This document shows, in pieces, positions 1 through 8,760 of a stretch of DNA of 64,000 bases (positions are counted from its first letter, which is position 1; each line of letters opens with the position of its first letter). The translations under genes were made by a program, and so were the position numbers. The stretch comes from Emticicia aquatica. GTDB taxonomy: Bacteria; Bacteroidota; Bacteroidia; Cytophagales; Spirosomataceae. The DNA lies in NCBI RefSeq assembly GCF_923079645.1, contig NZ_CAKLPY010000001.1, positions 186,001 through 250,000 on the forward strand. Reading direction: 5' to 3'. The notes under the pieces are model-generated. The model was not told the DNA's origin. It worked only from the letters and a program-made list of their open reading frames with translations, and did no database searches.

Positions 1-494
1 AGTACAAATTGATAACTTTTTGTGTTGGTTTGTCTTTCCATGGCCTTAATTCCCATCAATGTAATTGCTAGAGAATAAACTAAAATTGGAATCTTAAAAT
101 CGGCAGGTATTTTACTTATAAGTATATTCAATAAAACTACTGTGTAGAGTAAAAAGGGTAAACGCTTTAAATATTGTACTTTGTTTTCTTTTTGAAAAAT
201 AATGGTATAAGTAACCTGAGCTACTAAAAATGAACCTAATCCTAATAAAAAGAAATTTGGATTTTGTCTTTGAAACATCAAAAATGTATCTCCAAAACAC
301 GAAAAAAGCAAGGCTGCTAACATCAATTTATCAACGAGAATGAGGTCATTTTTAGCTTTTAGAAAATAAAAAATACCCAAAGAAATCATCAATATTGGTT
401 TAGTAAAATAGTTTAGCCAATCAATGTTGGTAAAACCCGCCACAATATTGATTGTGCCAAGTACGAAATAAAAAATAGTTTGATTACGAGTCAT
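1..494 (-). CDS. Lysoplasmalogenase-like membrane protein (YhhN/TMEM86 family), partial
   Basis: An open frame on the minus strand starts with ATG at 494 and runs off the window edge, giving about 164 residues without a stop. It encodes repeated hydrophobic segments and a GDTFLM stretch near residue 79, which matches the conserved GDxxLM region of the YhhN/TMEM86 family. Members of that family hydrolyse the vinyl-ether bond of lysoplasmalogens or are integral membrane proteins of related role; substrate use here is inferred only from family. The ATG overlaps the 3' end of the upstream M28 peptidase gene by 11 bases, so the two are probably co-transcribed and translationally coupled. The C-terminus is missing because of the window boundary, not because the gene is broken. 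Confidence 0.82.
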   Translation of the reverse strand, partial: MTRNQTIFYFVLGTINIVAGFTNIDWLNYFTKPILMISLGIFYFLKAKNDLILVDKLMLAALLFSCFGDTFLMFQRQNPNFFLLGLGSFLVAQVTYTIIFQKENKVQYLKRLPFLLYTVVLLNILISKIPADFKIPILVYSLAITLMGIKAMERQTNTKSYQFV

Positions 495-1638
495 GTTTTT
501 CCGAATTAAGGTTGATTCCAATATTTTCTGCTAAAATAATTGCTGTTTCCATTGGCTTAAAATCTACATTTTGGAGCGTATCAGTTGGTCGGTGAATATT
601 GGGCATTCTGCCATTTTTATCGAGTGCAGCCAACGTTACTGAAGGTATTCCAGCTCGCTGAAACCAAACCGAATCGAAGTCGGCTGTATGCCAAGCTCCT
701 GTGCTAACATCTTTTAAATCAACTCTTTGTGAGGTTGTTTTTTTTGCTATTTTAACCAAATCATTATCATACACAATGTTTGACCAGCTTCCTGTTTGAG
801 TAATGATTTTTAAATCTCCACTACCAAGTGTATCAAAATTTATTAGATAAGTTTGCTTTGTAAATTCTTGGTAATGTTTTTTCATATAAGCTCTTGCTCC
901 AATCATCCCGACTTCTTCGGCTCCAGTAATAACCAATTCAACATCAAGGTTTTGTAGGTTTTTTGACCAAAGTTTTTGAGCCGTTTCAATGGCTGCTGCA
1001 ACGCCTGTTGCATTGTCGGATGCTCCATTAGAATAACCAAATCTGAAAAAATCTATTGATGCAGTAATGCCCTGTAAAATAAAATAAAAAGCCAAAATAT
1101 TAGCTACTAAAAGCAAAAAGTTGTTTGGTATAATAAACTGAGAAATAGCCAAAAACTGAGCTAATAACATCAAAATTAAACTCATTTTTAGGGATTTTCT
1201 AAAATTTCCAACCATTTCTGGGCGGTAAAGCAACGAAATCGGTGCTGTGTCCCAATGAGCCATTAATATAAGTTTTTTAGCTTTGGGAGTCAGGTTTTTA
1301 GACTTTATAACAAGATTATTAGATTTCACTAAGGGTGGAAAACTCGTTACAGGCGAAGCATACCAATTGAAATAAAGTAGTGCCATCGTCACGAAAATTA
1401 ATGTGATAATTAACCCTACAATCGCAGAAAAATTTAACGCAATCAACCCAGCCGATAAACCCAAAATAAGCCACCAAACAACAGAAATATATGTTTTTGG
1501 CGTGCGAAATGATTCTCTACTAACAGACTGATTAATAAATAGTTGACTCAAAAAATCAAGTACAGGAGCTTCATTTTTTGTCGCTACGCCTCGATTTGGA
1601 AAAGTAGTCAGTTTTTCAACAATTTGTTGAGGTGTCAT
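484..1638 (-). CDS. Membrane-bound M28 family zinc metallopeptidase
   Basis: This 384-residue protein has the M28 aminopeptidase metal-binding pattern: HWD (H128), the SDNATG motif (D208), EE (E241/E242), the NFDTLG aspartate (D269) and a late IHRPTD histidine (H349). Hydrophobic segments at about residues 52-92 and 150-195 interrupt and precede the catalytic core, so it is predicted to be membrane-anchored rather than a simple secreted enzyme. M28 enzymes remove N-terminal amino acids from peptides using two zinc ions; the substrate here is unknown. The start ATG at 1638 is the first in frame. Its 3' end overlaps the start of the lysoplasmalogenase-like gene, suggesting an operon. Confidence 0.85.
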   Translation of the reverse strand: MTPQQIVEKLTTFPNRGVATKNEAPVLDFLSQLFINQSVSRESFRTPKTYISVVWWLILGLSAGLIALNFSAIVGLIITLIFVTMALLYFNWYASPVTSFPPLVKSNNLVIKSKNLTPKAKKLILMAHWDTAPISLLYRPEMVGNFRKSLKMSLILMLLAQFLAISQFIIPNNFLLLVANILAFYFILQGITASIDFFRFGYSNGASDNATGVAAAIETAQKLWSKNLQNLDVELVITGAEEVGMIGARAYMKKHYQEFTKQTYLINFDTLGSGDLKIITQTGSWSNIVYDNDLVKIAKKTTSQRVDLKDVSTGAWHTADFDSVWFQRAGIPSVTLAALDKNGRMPNIHRPTDTLQNVDFKPMETAIILAENIGINLNSEKHDS

Positions 1639-1738
1639 TATAGTGATAGGTTTTAGGGATTTTGAAGTTAGGTTTTATTCTTTAGGATTTGCTAGAAAAA
1701 TTAACCTACCTAAAGCCGTAATTTGAAACCTAATTATT

Positions 1739-2275
1739 TTATTCTCCGTCGAAAAAAGTATCAATTTCTCGCCAAGACTTGAAGCGTTGGTATCCTTCAA
1801 TTTTTTGATTATGAATGGCATCAAACATAAGTGTTTTTCCTTTGAAAGTACTTAGGTTTTTTTCGTGGTCATCAATTAAATAATCAGCCGAAATAATGCT
1901 TTTATCGCCACAAAGAACAATGTTTTTCCATGAAATAAATGGAAAATGCTCTTCTAACCACTCAATTTTTTCTTTTAATGAATTAGGAAACTCTGTTGCC
2001 GCCGAAACGATAAAAATATCAAATCTTTCATGTAATTTCTTGATTACCTCAACTGCATCGGGCATCACCTCGAGTGTTCGAAAAAAGCCTGGTTTAAAAA
2101 TTTCTTCTCTAACTACATGATAATGTTCTTCTTTTAAAACATCATAATAAGCTTTTCCTTGAAAATGATGGTCTTTAAAATTAGTGCCAATAATTGTATT
2201 ATAAGTGTGTAAAATCTTTTTTCCTGCGGCCGCCATTACGTCGTCCATGTCAATTGCAATTCTCTTTTTTGTCAT
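1739..2275 (-). CDS. 5'(3')-deoxyribonucleotidase-like HAD hydrolase (NT5C type)
   Basis: The 178-residue protein begins with a HAD-superfamily motif I (IDMDDVMA, residues 8-15), whose first aspartate would be the nucleophile. It also carries the LIDDHEKN motif near residue 135, typical of the 5'(3')-deoxyribonucleotidase, cytosolic type C family, and an FIVSAAT motif II. Family members dephosphorylate deoxynucleoside monophosphates and help balance dNTP pools in the cytoplasm. The length matches the bacterial family. It stands alone on the minus strand, about 100 bases from the M28 peptidase gene. HAD enzymes vary in substrate, so the nucleotide specificity is inferred. Confidence 0.82.
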   Translation of the reverse strand: MTKKRIAIDMDDVMAAAGKKILHTYNTIIGTNFKDHHFQGKAYYDVLKEEHYHVVREEIFKPGFFRTLEVMPDAVEVIKKLHERFDIFIVSAATEFPNSLKEKIEWLEEHFPFISWKNIVLCGDKSIISADYLIDDHEKNLSTFKGKTLMFDAIHNQKIEGYQRFKSWREIDTFFDGE

Positions 2276-2359
2276 AGTTTCCTTAAAAAAATATTTTTAC
2301 GAAGGTAATTATTTAATGGATAATGTAAAATGTAGAATTGAAAATTATTGTATTTGCAC

Positions 2360-2388
2360 AAAAAAGCCACAAGTTTATGACTTGTGGC
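2360..2388 (-). terminator. Rho-independent terminator after the lipoprotein gene
   Basis: A perfect 8-bp stem (GCCACAAG at 2366-2373 and CTTGTGGC at 2381-2388) closes a 7-base loop. On the minus strand it is followed by a run of six T (2365-2360). It lies 30 bases past the stop of the lipoprotein gene, in the right orientation to end the TonB receptor-lipoprotein transcript. Confidence 0.8.
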
Positions 2389-2417
2389 ACTGAATCAATC
2401 GTTTAAATAACCGAATT

Positions 2418-2972
2418 CTATTGAATCGAAATATTAAAATCAATATTTACATCATCGCTTCCTGGAGTTGCTGTTCCGTCTTTGCTTGGCTTTCCGTTGA
2501 TTGGTGGTTGATGGCGTAGTTGTACTTTCAATTTGCCTGTTGCTGCTGCACCTGTTTTTACGTTTCCTGTTAAGCCTACGTTAAAGTTTCGTGAATCCTT
2601 ATCTCCGTAAGTATATGTCAATAAACTGCTCGGTGAAGGCGTATAAATAAATAAATGTTCGTCTTTTTCGGTCGCTACTTCATCGGTGATGTTATTTATT
2701 GGAGTCTTCGATTCGTCTAAAATTCCAATCGTTAAAGTGTAGTCTGTATTAGCTTTTAAGTTGATTGTTTCTACAATTGGAGCGGCACCACCGTCTCCAT
2801 CGGGGTCGGCAAACTTGAATGTTTGCGTTGTTCCGCCACTCGAAAAATTTAACTTTACGCTCGTAACAAGTTCATTTTCTTCGACCGAATCAACCGAATC
2901 TTTTTTACAACTCGAAATGAAAAGCAAAAGGCTAATCATCAAATAGGTGAGTGGAATGAGGCTTCTTTTCAT
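2418..2972 (-). CDS. Secreted lipoprotein partnered with a TonB-dependent receptor
   Basis: The chosen ATG at 2972 gives 184 residues beginning with a charged start, a hydrophobic stretch and a lipobox ending in SSC followed by KKD, so it is a predicted lipoprotein. A longer open frame to 3107 exists, but it would overlap the receptor gene and place the signal peptide internally. The mature part is rich in beta-type sequence and contains a DPDGDGG motif. It resembles short Bacteroidota lipoproteins encoded beside metal-type TonB receptors, sometimes labelled 'type 1 periplasmic binding fold'; that comparison is from memory. It probably helps capture or pass on the receptor's ligand. It has its own -7 box and two operator-like elements upstream. 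Confidence 0.72.
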   Translation of the reverse strand: MKRSLIPLTYLMISLLLFISSCKKDSVDSVEENELVTSVKLNFSSGGTTQTFKFADPDGDGGAAPIVETINLKANTDYTLTIGILDESKTPINNITDEVATEKDEHLFIYTPSPSSLLTYTYGDKDSRNFNVGLTGNVKTGAAATGKLKVQLRHQPPINGKPSKDGTATPGSDDVNIDFNISIQ

Positions 2973-3008
2973 TGTTTTGTTAAATGGTTTATGAAATAAT
3001 TTTGCAAT

Positions 3009-3062
3009 TGCATTAATGTTGCAAATATATAAAACAAAACTCTCTTTTGCAGTATTGTTGCA
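3009..3062 (-). promoter_or_regulatory. Two TGCA-N7-TGCA operator-like boxes and a -7 element before the lipoprotein gene
   Basis: TGCA-N7-TGCA elements lie at 3009-3023 and 3048-3062. On the minus strand a TATATTTG box (3029-3022), a full match to TAnnTTTG, runs directly into the first element. A third copy with the same -7 arrangement precedes the receptor gene. A repressor bound here would cover the transcription start. The regulator is not identified; a Fur-family metal sensor such as Zur is my inference. Confidence 0.6.
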
Positions 3063-3066
3063 AAAA

Positions 3067-5478
3067 TTAAAATGAATATTTTGCCCGTAAAGCAATATTT
3101 CTGCCAATTTCGTCAGAAAAATAGCGGAAACGATTCAAATAGTCACGATAAACAGAATTGAATAAATTACTTACAGTCACAGAAATTCCTAAAGTTTGTT
3201 TGTTGCCAATAACAAATTGCTGGCTAATGGCTGCATTCCAAAGAGAATAAGCAGGCGGGGGAGGAGCGAAATCGCCTCCAAACTCGGAAAATATAATTTC
3301 TGAAGCAGGTATGTCTTTAAAGATAATCTTATTTGGTACTCGATTTTGTTTAAACACATAAATATTTGTGAGGGAAATGGTAGTTTTTTGCCATTCATAT
3401 CGAAGTGTATTTTCCCAACGATTGGCAGGAATCAAAATTAATGGCTGATTATTGGTCAAATCTTGAGCTTCGAGGTAAGAAAATTTAGAATTTAATGAAA
3501 TGTTTTTCAGAATTTGAAAATTAGCACTTAAATCAATCCCTCGAAAACGAGCATTGGTTTGTGTATAAAAAAACTCAGGAAATGCTCCTCGAATGGTTAA
3601 AGCTGGGCGGCCAGTTGGTGACAAAAAGATAAAATTATTGATAAAGTTATTGTATAAATGAATTTCAGATTGAACTCTTTTTGAAATATAATTGGCTGTT
3701 AATGAAAGGTTTAAAGCTACTTCTGGCACAAGATTTTCGTTGCCTCGCTCAAAACTTGCTGCCCCATGATGCACGCCATCGCTGTAAAGTTCGTTGACAG
3801 TTGCTGCACGCCAAGCAGAACTAATATTTGTCAAGAAATTCCATCGAGCATTGGGCCGAAAACTCGCTCCTAAAGTGCCTGTAACGTTTTCATTATTCAA
3901 CTTATCAAGTTCAACACTTTGCGTTCCACGAGGGATACGATAAACATTCAAATGACGAAAATCATAGCGAAAACCTCCTTCTATTTCCCATTGTTTTTTT
4001 ACGATTCGTTCAATGATAAATAACCCTGCCGTAAAATTCTTGAAATTTGGAATCAAAACTGTCGAAGTTCGAGGTTGAGTGAGTGTTCCAGTTGTGAGAT
4101 TTTCCTGATAAAGTCCTGTAATTCCAGCCGAACCAGTCAATAATTTGAATAATGGTTTATGTTCAAAAAGTAATTCGCTGGTATAAGTAGTAAGTTTAAA
4201 AAGTTGAACAAGGTTTTTATCACCTCTCAAAATATCAATTTCTTTGCGAAAATCATATTGTCGTCCCAATGTAAGTGATAAATTTCCATTAGGATTTTTG
4301 TGTGTATTCTTGATTTTTAACAAATTATGCTGCACATCCTGATAAGGTCGTCCAATTGTGTAAGTAAAATTTTCTGGCGTGTAAATAGCTAATGGCGTAC
4401 CCCGTTTAAGTGCTTCAGTCAGGTCGGATACATTTCCGATATGTGAGCCAGCAAAAATGCCAATTTTTGTATTAAATTGACTAAAGAAAATATCAGAAAC
4501 CCAGTTTTTTATTTTATAATCAGCTGATAATGAGTAGTTTAATTCTGAAATTCCTGTATTTGCTAATCTATAATTTGGTGTCGAAATATCACCACCTCGT
4601 TTGATTGTTCCTTGTAAACGAAAACCAAAAGAGCAAGGATTTTTAGTTGAAAAGATTTTCCTCAAACCGCCTTCTAATATGCCCGAAGTGATGATTTGAT
4701 GGCCATTTGAAAAGTAAATACTATTTATTTCGCCATTTATTTTGGTAGAATCGGGTAAAGCTTCTGGTTCGAGCATAATTACCCCAGCAATTGCATCCGA
4801 GCCGTAACGAACGCCTGCTGCTCCTTTTAAAACAGTGATTTTTTTTGCCACAAATGGGTCAATTTCAGGAGCATGTTCACTGCCCCATTGTTGGCCTTCT
4901 TGTCGGACTCCATTATTTAAAATTAAAACTCGATTTGAGTGCATTCCATGAATGACTGGTTTGGCAATCGAGCTGCCTGTTTGTAGTGTAGTTACCCCCG
5001 AAATTTGTTTTAAAGCTTCTCCAAGTGATTGTCCACGGGTTTGGTCGAGAGCAGCGTTTTCAAGCGTACTTTTGGTTTGAGTTAGATTTTCAATTTTTTG
5101 AGCTTTGATATCGATATTTGCTAAGTGTAGTTCACTTTCTGAAAGTTTTATATTTTGTTCCGCTCCATGTTCTAAATTTAGTGTGTAGGATTTTTCTTCA
5201 TAACCAACAATTCGACCGATAACGGTATATTTTCCCTGACATATATTGGTGATTTTGTAAAAACCTTTTGCATCTGTGCTTACTCCTTTATTCAACTCTT
5301 TGATTAATACTACTGCTCCAACAATAGGTAGTTTAGAAACATCATCCAATACAATTCCTTGAATAAAGCAATCACATTCTCGATGAACTTCAGACTTAGT
5401 TTGTCCAAAAAGCACTTTAGTTCCCAGTTGAGGAATTAAATGAAGAATAATTATAAAAATGAAGTGTTTTTTTCTCAT
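3067..5478 (-). CDS. TonB-dependent outer membrane receptor, probably for a metal
   Basis: This 803-residue receptor has a signal peptide, then a carboxypeptidase-regulatory-like domain (about residues 38-105), a plug domain (about 125-235, with an LKGAAGVRYGSDAIAG segment) and a long beta-barrel ending in a C-terminal phenylalanine (AKYSF). The plug contains GQQWGSEHAPEIDPF, a signature I associate with Bacteroidota receptors for metals rather than glycans. There is no SusD partner. An ECDC cluster follows the signal peptide and could bind metal. It is followed by a lipoprotein gene, and both carry the same TGCA-N7-TGCA boxes. Zinc, copper or another metal is possible; the ligand is unproven. 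Confidence 0.85.
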   Translation of the reverse strand: MRKKHFIFIIILHLIPQLGTKVLFGQTKSEVHRECDCFIQGIVLDDVSKLPIVGAVVLIKELNKGVSTDAKGFYKITNICQGKYTVIGRIVGYEEKSYTLNLEHGAEQNIKLSESELHLANIDIKAQKIENLTQTKSTLENAALDQTRGQSLGEALKQISGVTTLQTGSSIAKPVIHGMHSNRVLILNNGVRQEGQQWGSEHAPEIDPFVAKKITVLKGAAGVRYGSDAIAGVIMLEPEALPDSTKINGEINSIYFSNGHQIITSGILEGGLRKIFSTKNPCSFGFRLQGTIKRGGDISTPNYRLANTGISELNYSLSADYKIKNWVSDIFFSQFNTKIGIFAGSHIGNVSDLTEALKRGTPLAIYTPENFTYTIGRPYQDVQHNLLKIKNTHKNPNGNLSLTLGRQYDFRKEIDILRGDKNLVQLFKLTTYTSELLFEHKPLFKLLTGSAGITGLYQENLTTGTLTQPRTSTVLIPNFKNFTAGLFIIERIVKKQWEIEGGFRYDFRHLNVYRIPRGTQSVELDKLNNENVTGTLGASFRPNARWNFLTNISSAWRAATVNELYSDGVHHGAASFERGNENLVPEVALNLSLTANYISKRVQSEIHLYNNFINNFIFLSPTGRPALTIRGAFPEFFYTQTNARFRGIDLSANFQILKNISLNSKFSYLEAQDLTNNQPLILIPANRWENTLRYEWQKTTISLTNIYVFKQNRVPNKIIFKDIPASEIIFSEFGGDFAPPPPAYSLWNAAISQQFVIGNKQTLGISVTVSNLFNSVYRDYLNRFRYFSDEIGRNIALRAKYSF

Positions 5479-5519
5479 GTTATTGGTTTACCCAGTTTTT
5501 GAAACCACATAAAAGTAAA

Positions 5520-5540
5520 TGCAACTATATTGCAAATATA
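5520..5540 (-). promoter_or_regulatory. -7 element overlapped by a TGCA-N7-TGCA box before the TonB receptor gene
   Basis: On the minus strand TATATTTG (5540-5533) matches the Bacteroidota -7 consensus and merges with a TGCA-N7-TGCA element at 5534-5520, about 42 bases before the ATG. The lipoprotein gene has the same composite element. No good -33 TTG is seen at the usual distance. Confidence 0.6.
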
Positions 5541-5542
5541 AT

Positions 5543-5579
5543 AAAAAATCCCCGCTGAACTATTCAACGAGGATTTTTT
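5543..5579 (-). terminator. Rho-independent terminator after the DUF2723 gene
   Basis: The arms AAAAATCC (5544-5551) and GGATTTTT (5571-5578) pair, with further inner pairing (CG/CG and TGAA/TTCA) around a short loop. It sits 25 bases past the DUF2723 stop, and the A-run at its low-coordinate end becomes a U-tract on the minus strand. Confidence 0.75.
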
Positions 5580-5603
5580 AAGGACATTCGTAAGAAAAAA
5601 CTT

Positions 5604-8588
5604 TTATTGACTTACTCTTGCGTAGTATTTATTATAAAGTTCTTCGTAACGTTTTGCGGCAACTTCTTGGTTGTTTCTGCTACAAATGTTAGCAATTACC
5701 TGAAGATTACGTAGGTTGATTTGAAGATAATCTTGTACATTATCTGGCATCCATTCAGCACTTGAATATTTGCTTTTTTCAGTGAAATAAGCTAAGTTCC
5801 CATCGGCACGTTTGGTGATAGTTTCAGCAATTTCCATTGCTCTCTTTGTATCGCCTACTTCAAAATAATACATTACATAATTGGTGCAAAGTTGGTCGTA
5901 AGGAACAGCTTTATCAGGTAATACTTTATTAGCATAGTCTAAAACTTCTTTCGCTTTCGCTTTTTTGTATTCTCTTACCAATTGGTCTGCCAAACGCAAA
6001 AATGCTAAACGAGCAGTAATGATTGGTACTTTTAAATAGGTCTCAGAATCGTAATACACGTTTGGATTATCCATTCCTCTCCATGACATTTTCTTCAACA
6101 TATTATTATACATCACATCAGTATTTGCAAAACCATCATCACCTTGACTTACTTTAATTGGCAATAATCGGTAAGCATAACCTTCCAATTGCATGTAATC
6201 TTTGAGGTTGAGGTAATTGTCATTGGCCAAAGTTCCTGCAAAATAAATCGGACGTTTCCAGTTGTTTTGAGCAATCATTTCGAGTTGCATCAAATCATTT
6301 TTCAACAAATCACGTTTGCCAATATTCCAAGTAATTTGACCAGTCAAATAAGGTTCAAATTGTTTTGGAACGAAACCTAATTTTTTTACATCTTCGATAT
6401 TATAATTCAAGAAAAGACTATCAGAAGGCAACGAGTTGATGCTTTCTCCAGTAGTCAAAGGAATTTGAATTGCTGGGTCGTTTTTCTTTACTAATTCTAA
6501 ATAATCTTTCAAGTTGATTGGGTCGTTCAGACGTTCAACGAAAGGAATTTGGTCATTTACTCCGCTCAATAATTGGTCGGTGGTAAAAGTAATCGGTAAG
6601 GCTTCTGACTCATAAGTTTTGCGTTTCATTTGCTCGCAATACCAATCTGTACCTAGCAAACTAAGGTTACACACACGCACGTCAGTTCGGAAGCCTTCAA
6701 CTTCTTGTACGTACCAAAGTGGGAAAGTATCATTATCGCCACCAGTGAATAAAATAGCGTTTTTGGCACAAGAATTTAATAAGTTTTTGGCAAAATCAAC
6801 TTGGTGGTAGCGGCCTGAACGGTCGTGACCTTTCCAAGTTTGTGGAGCCATAATTAACGGTACAGCTAAGCCCAAAGCTGTTGCAGAAATAGCCCTAGTT
6901 TGAGTGTTTTTGATAAATTTAAGGGCATAATCAAATAAACCCATAACACCTAGTCCAACCCAAATTGCCCAAATATAGAACGAACCAACATAGATATAAT
7001 CACGCTCACGTGGCTCAACAGGCGGAGAATTTAGATAAACTACAAGGCCAATTCCTGTAAATAAGAACAAAAGGAACATAATTAAGGCATCTCTTTCACG
7101 ACGGAAGTAGTGATAAAGTAGGCCTAAAATGCCCAAAAGTACAGGAATTCCAAAGAAGTTGGTGCGACCACGATTTTCTTTAATGGCAGGTGGTAAATTA
7201 TTTTTTGTTTCAGTAATATTGGTTGGTCCAGCCCCTTCAATATCACTTGAGCGTCCCCAAAAATTCCATGCAAAATATCGCCAATACATATAACCCATCT
7301 GACGCTTAAACATATAGCCAATATTTGTGATAAGTGTTGGTTTTTGGTCGGGAGAAAGCCCCATTTCTTGGCGATAAATTTGTTGATGACCCGCATCCGA
7401 ACTCCACATACGAGGCAATAGACTTTCACTATTTGGCCCCCAAACATAAGTTGGTTTGTAATCATAGATTTCATATTTATCCTTGCTCATTTTGTAAACA
7501 GGCTCACCATTTTCGATTGACTCTAGTTTTCCTGTGAAAACTGGGCCATAAAGTAATGGGCGGCTGCCATATTGCTCACGTTTTAAGTATGAAACGTAGT
7601 TCAAAACATTACTCGGATTGTTTTCGTTGATTGGCGGATTGTAATTTGAACGAATCAAAGCGATTGTGTAAGACGAATAGCCAATCAAAACAAAAGCAAA
7701 TGAAAGTAAAGCTGTATTGGCAATAACCATTCCTTTCTTTTGCGTGTAGAAAATACCGTAAGCCAACGAGCCTATGAGTAAGATTACAAAGAAAATAATG
7801 CCTGAACTAAATGGCATTCCGAATGTATTAACAAATAGTTTTTCAAATGTAAAACCTAAAGATGGAAAGCCAGTAATCACCCCAACGTTTACTACGCCTA
7901 ACACCACCATTCCGATTAAAAAAGCTATTATGCCGCCTTTCCAAGTGATTTTTTTGGCTTTTTTATAATAATATACCAATCCTAATGCGGGAATCGTAAC
8001 GAGATTTAATAAGTGAACGCCAATCGAAAGACCTACTAAATAAGCAGTGAAAATCAAGAAACGGTTGGCAGTTGCTTCATCTTCGATGATTTCCCAACGG
8101 AAAGCCGCCCAAATAACGATTGCTGTGAAGAAAGATGACATTCCGTAAACCTCAGCTTCGACTGCTGAAAACCAGAATGAATCTGAAAAAGTATAAACTA
8201 ATGAGCCAACTGCACTTGCCCCAATAACCAAAATTGTTTCGGTTGTGTTTAGTTCTTCGCCTTTTTTACCGAATACTTTACGTGCCAAAAGTGAGATTGT
8301 CCAAAACATAAACAAGATTGTAAAAGCTGATGCTATTACTGAAACCATGTTTACCATTAAAGCTACTTTTGTAACGTCGCTACCCGCAAGCAATGAAGCC
8401 ATACGACCAATGAGTAGGAAAAGAGGAGCTCCAGCAGGGTGTGGGACTTGTAGTTTGTAAGAACAAGCGATGAACTCACCACAGTCCCAAAAACTGGCGG
8501 TTGGCTCAACGGTGAGTGTGTAAGTAAGGAGTGCAACGGCAAAAATCGCCCATCCGACGATATTATTGAGCCTAGTGAAATTGTTCAT
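5604..8588 (-). CDS. DUF2723 membrane protein (protein O-mannosyltransferase-like, GT117)
   Basis: A 994-residue polytopic membrane protein. The N-terminus carries the DUF2723 signature: a first membrane span, then a PTASFWDCGEF segment and a HPAGAPLF segment. About ten or more hydrophobic spans fill the first 600 residues. A soluble C-terminal part (about 620-994) looks helical and TPR-like (PYDQLCTNY and following). DUF2723 proteins are widespread in Bacteroidota and resemble GT-C glycosyltransferases, with conserved acidic residues in the first loop (D35 and E38 in WDCGEF). A role in glycosylating exported proteins or lipids is likely but not shown. The gene is monocistronic, with its own terminator. 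Confidence 0.85.
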   Translation of the reverse strand: MNNFTRLNNIVGWAIFAVALLTYTLTVEPTASFWDCGEFIACSYKLQVPHPAGAPLFLLIGRMASLLAGSDVTKVALMVNMVSVIASAFTILFMFWTISLLARKVFGKKGEELNTTETILVIGASAVGSLVYTFSDSFWFSAVEAEVYGMSSFFTAIVIWAAFRWEIIEDEATANRFLIFTAYLVGLSIGVHLLNLVTIPALGLVYYYKKAKKITWKGGIIAFLIGMVVLGVVNVGVITGFPSLGFTFEKLFVNTFGMPFSSGIIFFVILLIGSLAYGIFYTQKKGMVIANTALLSFAFVLIGYSSYTIALIRSNYNPPINENNPSNVLNYVSYLKREQYGSRPLLYGPVFTGKLESIENGEPVYKMSKDKYEIYDYKPTYVWGPNSESLLPRMWSSDAGHQQIYRQEMGLSPDQKPTLITNIGYMFKRQMGYMYWRYFAWNFWGRSSDIEGAGPTNITETKNNLPPAIKENRGRTNFFGIPVLLGILGLLYHYFRRERDALIMFLLFLFTGIGLVVYLNSPPVEPRERDYIYVGSFYIWAIWVGLGVMGLFDYALKFIKNTQTRAISATALGLAVPLIMAPQTWKGHDRSGRYHQVDFAKNLLNSCAKNAILFTGGDNDTFPLWYVQEVEGFRTDVRVCNLSLLGTDWYCEQMKRKTYESEALPITFTTDQLLSGVNDQIPFVERLNDPINLKDYLELVKKNDPAIQIPLTTGESINSLPSDSLFLNYNIEDVKKLGFVPKQFEPYLTGQITWNIGKRDLLKNDLMQLEMIAQNNWKRPIYFAGTLANDNYLNLKDYMQLEGYAYRLLPIKVSQGDDGFANTDVMYNNMLKKMSWRGMDNPNVYYDSETYLKVPIITARLAFLRLADQLVREYKKAKAKEVLDYANKVLPDKAVPYDQLCTNYVMYYFEVGDTKRAMEIAETITKRADGNLAYFTEKSKYSSAEWMPDNVQDYLQINLRNLQVIANICSRNNQEVAAKRYEELYNKYYARVSQ

Positions 8589-8760
8589 TTTTTGAGATTA
8601 GTGAATGAATATTCTCTTGATGGTTCAAAATTAGGGAATTTGCAGGATAATTAGGCAGAAAAGAAACTTAAATTATCTTAAAATACGGAAAATTCACAAA
8701 ATTGAAAACAAGAATTAAAATAAAAAATCTTCTTATTGGGCAATATCATTAGAAGATTGT

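Noticed and set aside
2973..3107. N-terminal extension of the lipoprotein gene to 3107
   Set aside because: It would overlap the receptor gene and bury the signal peptide; the ATG at 2972 gives a normal lipoprotein.
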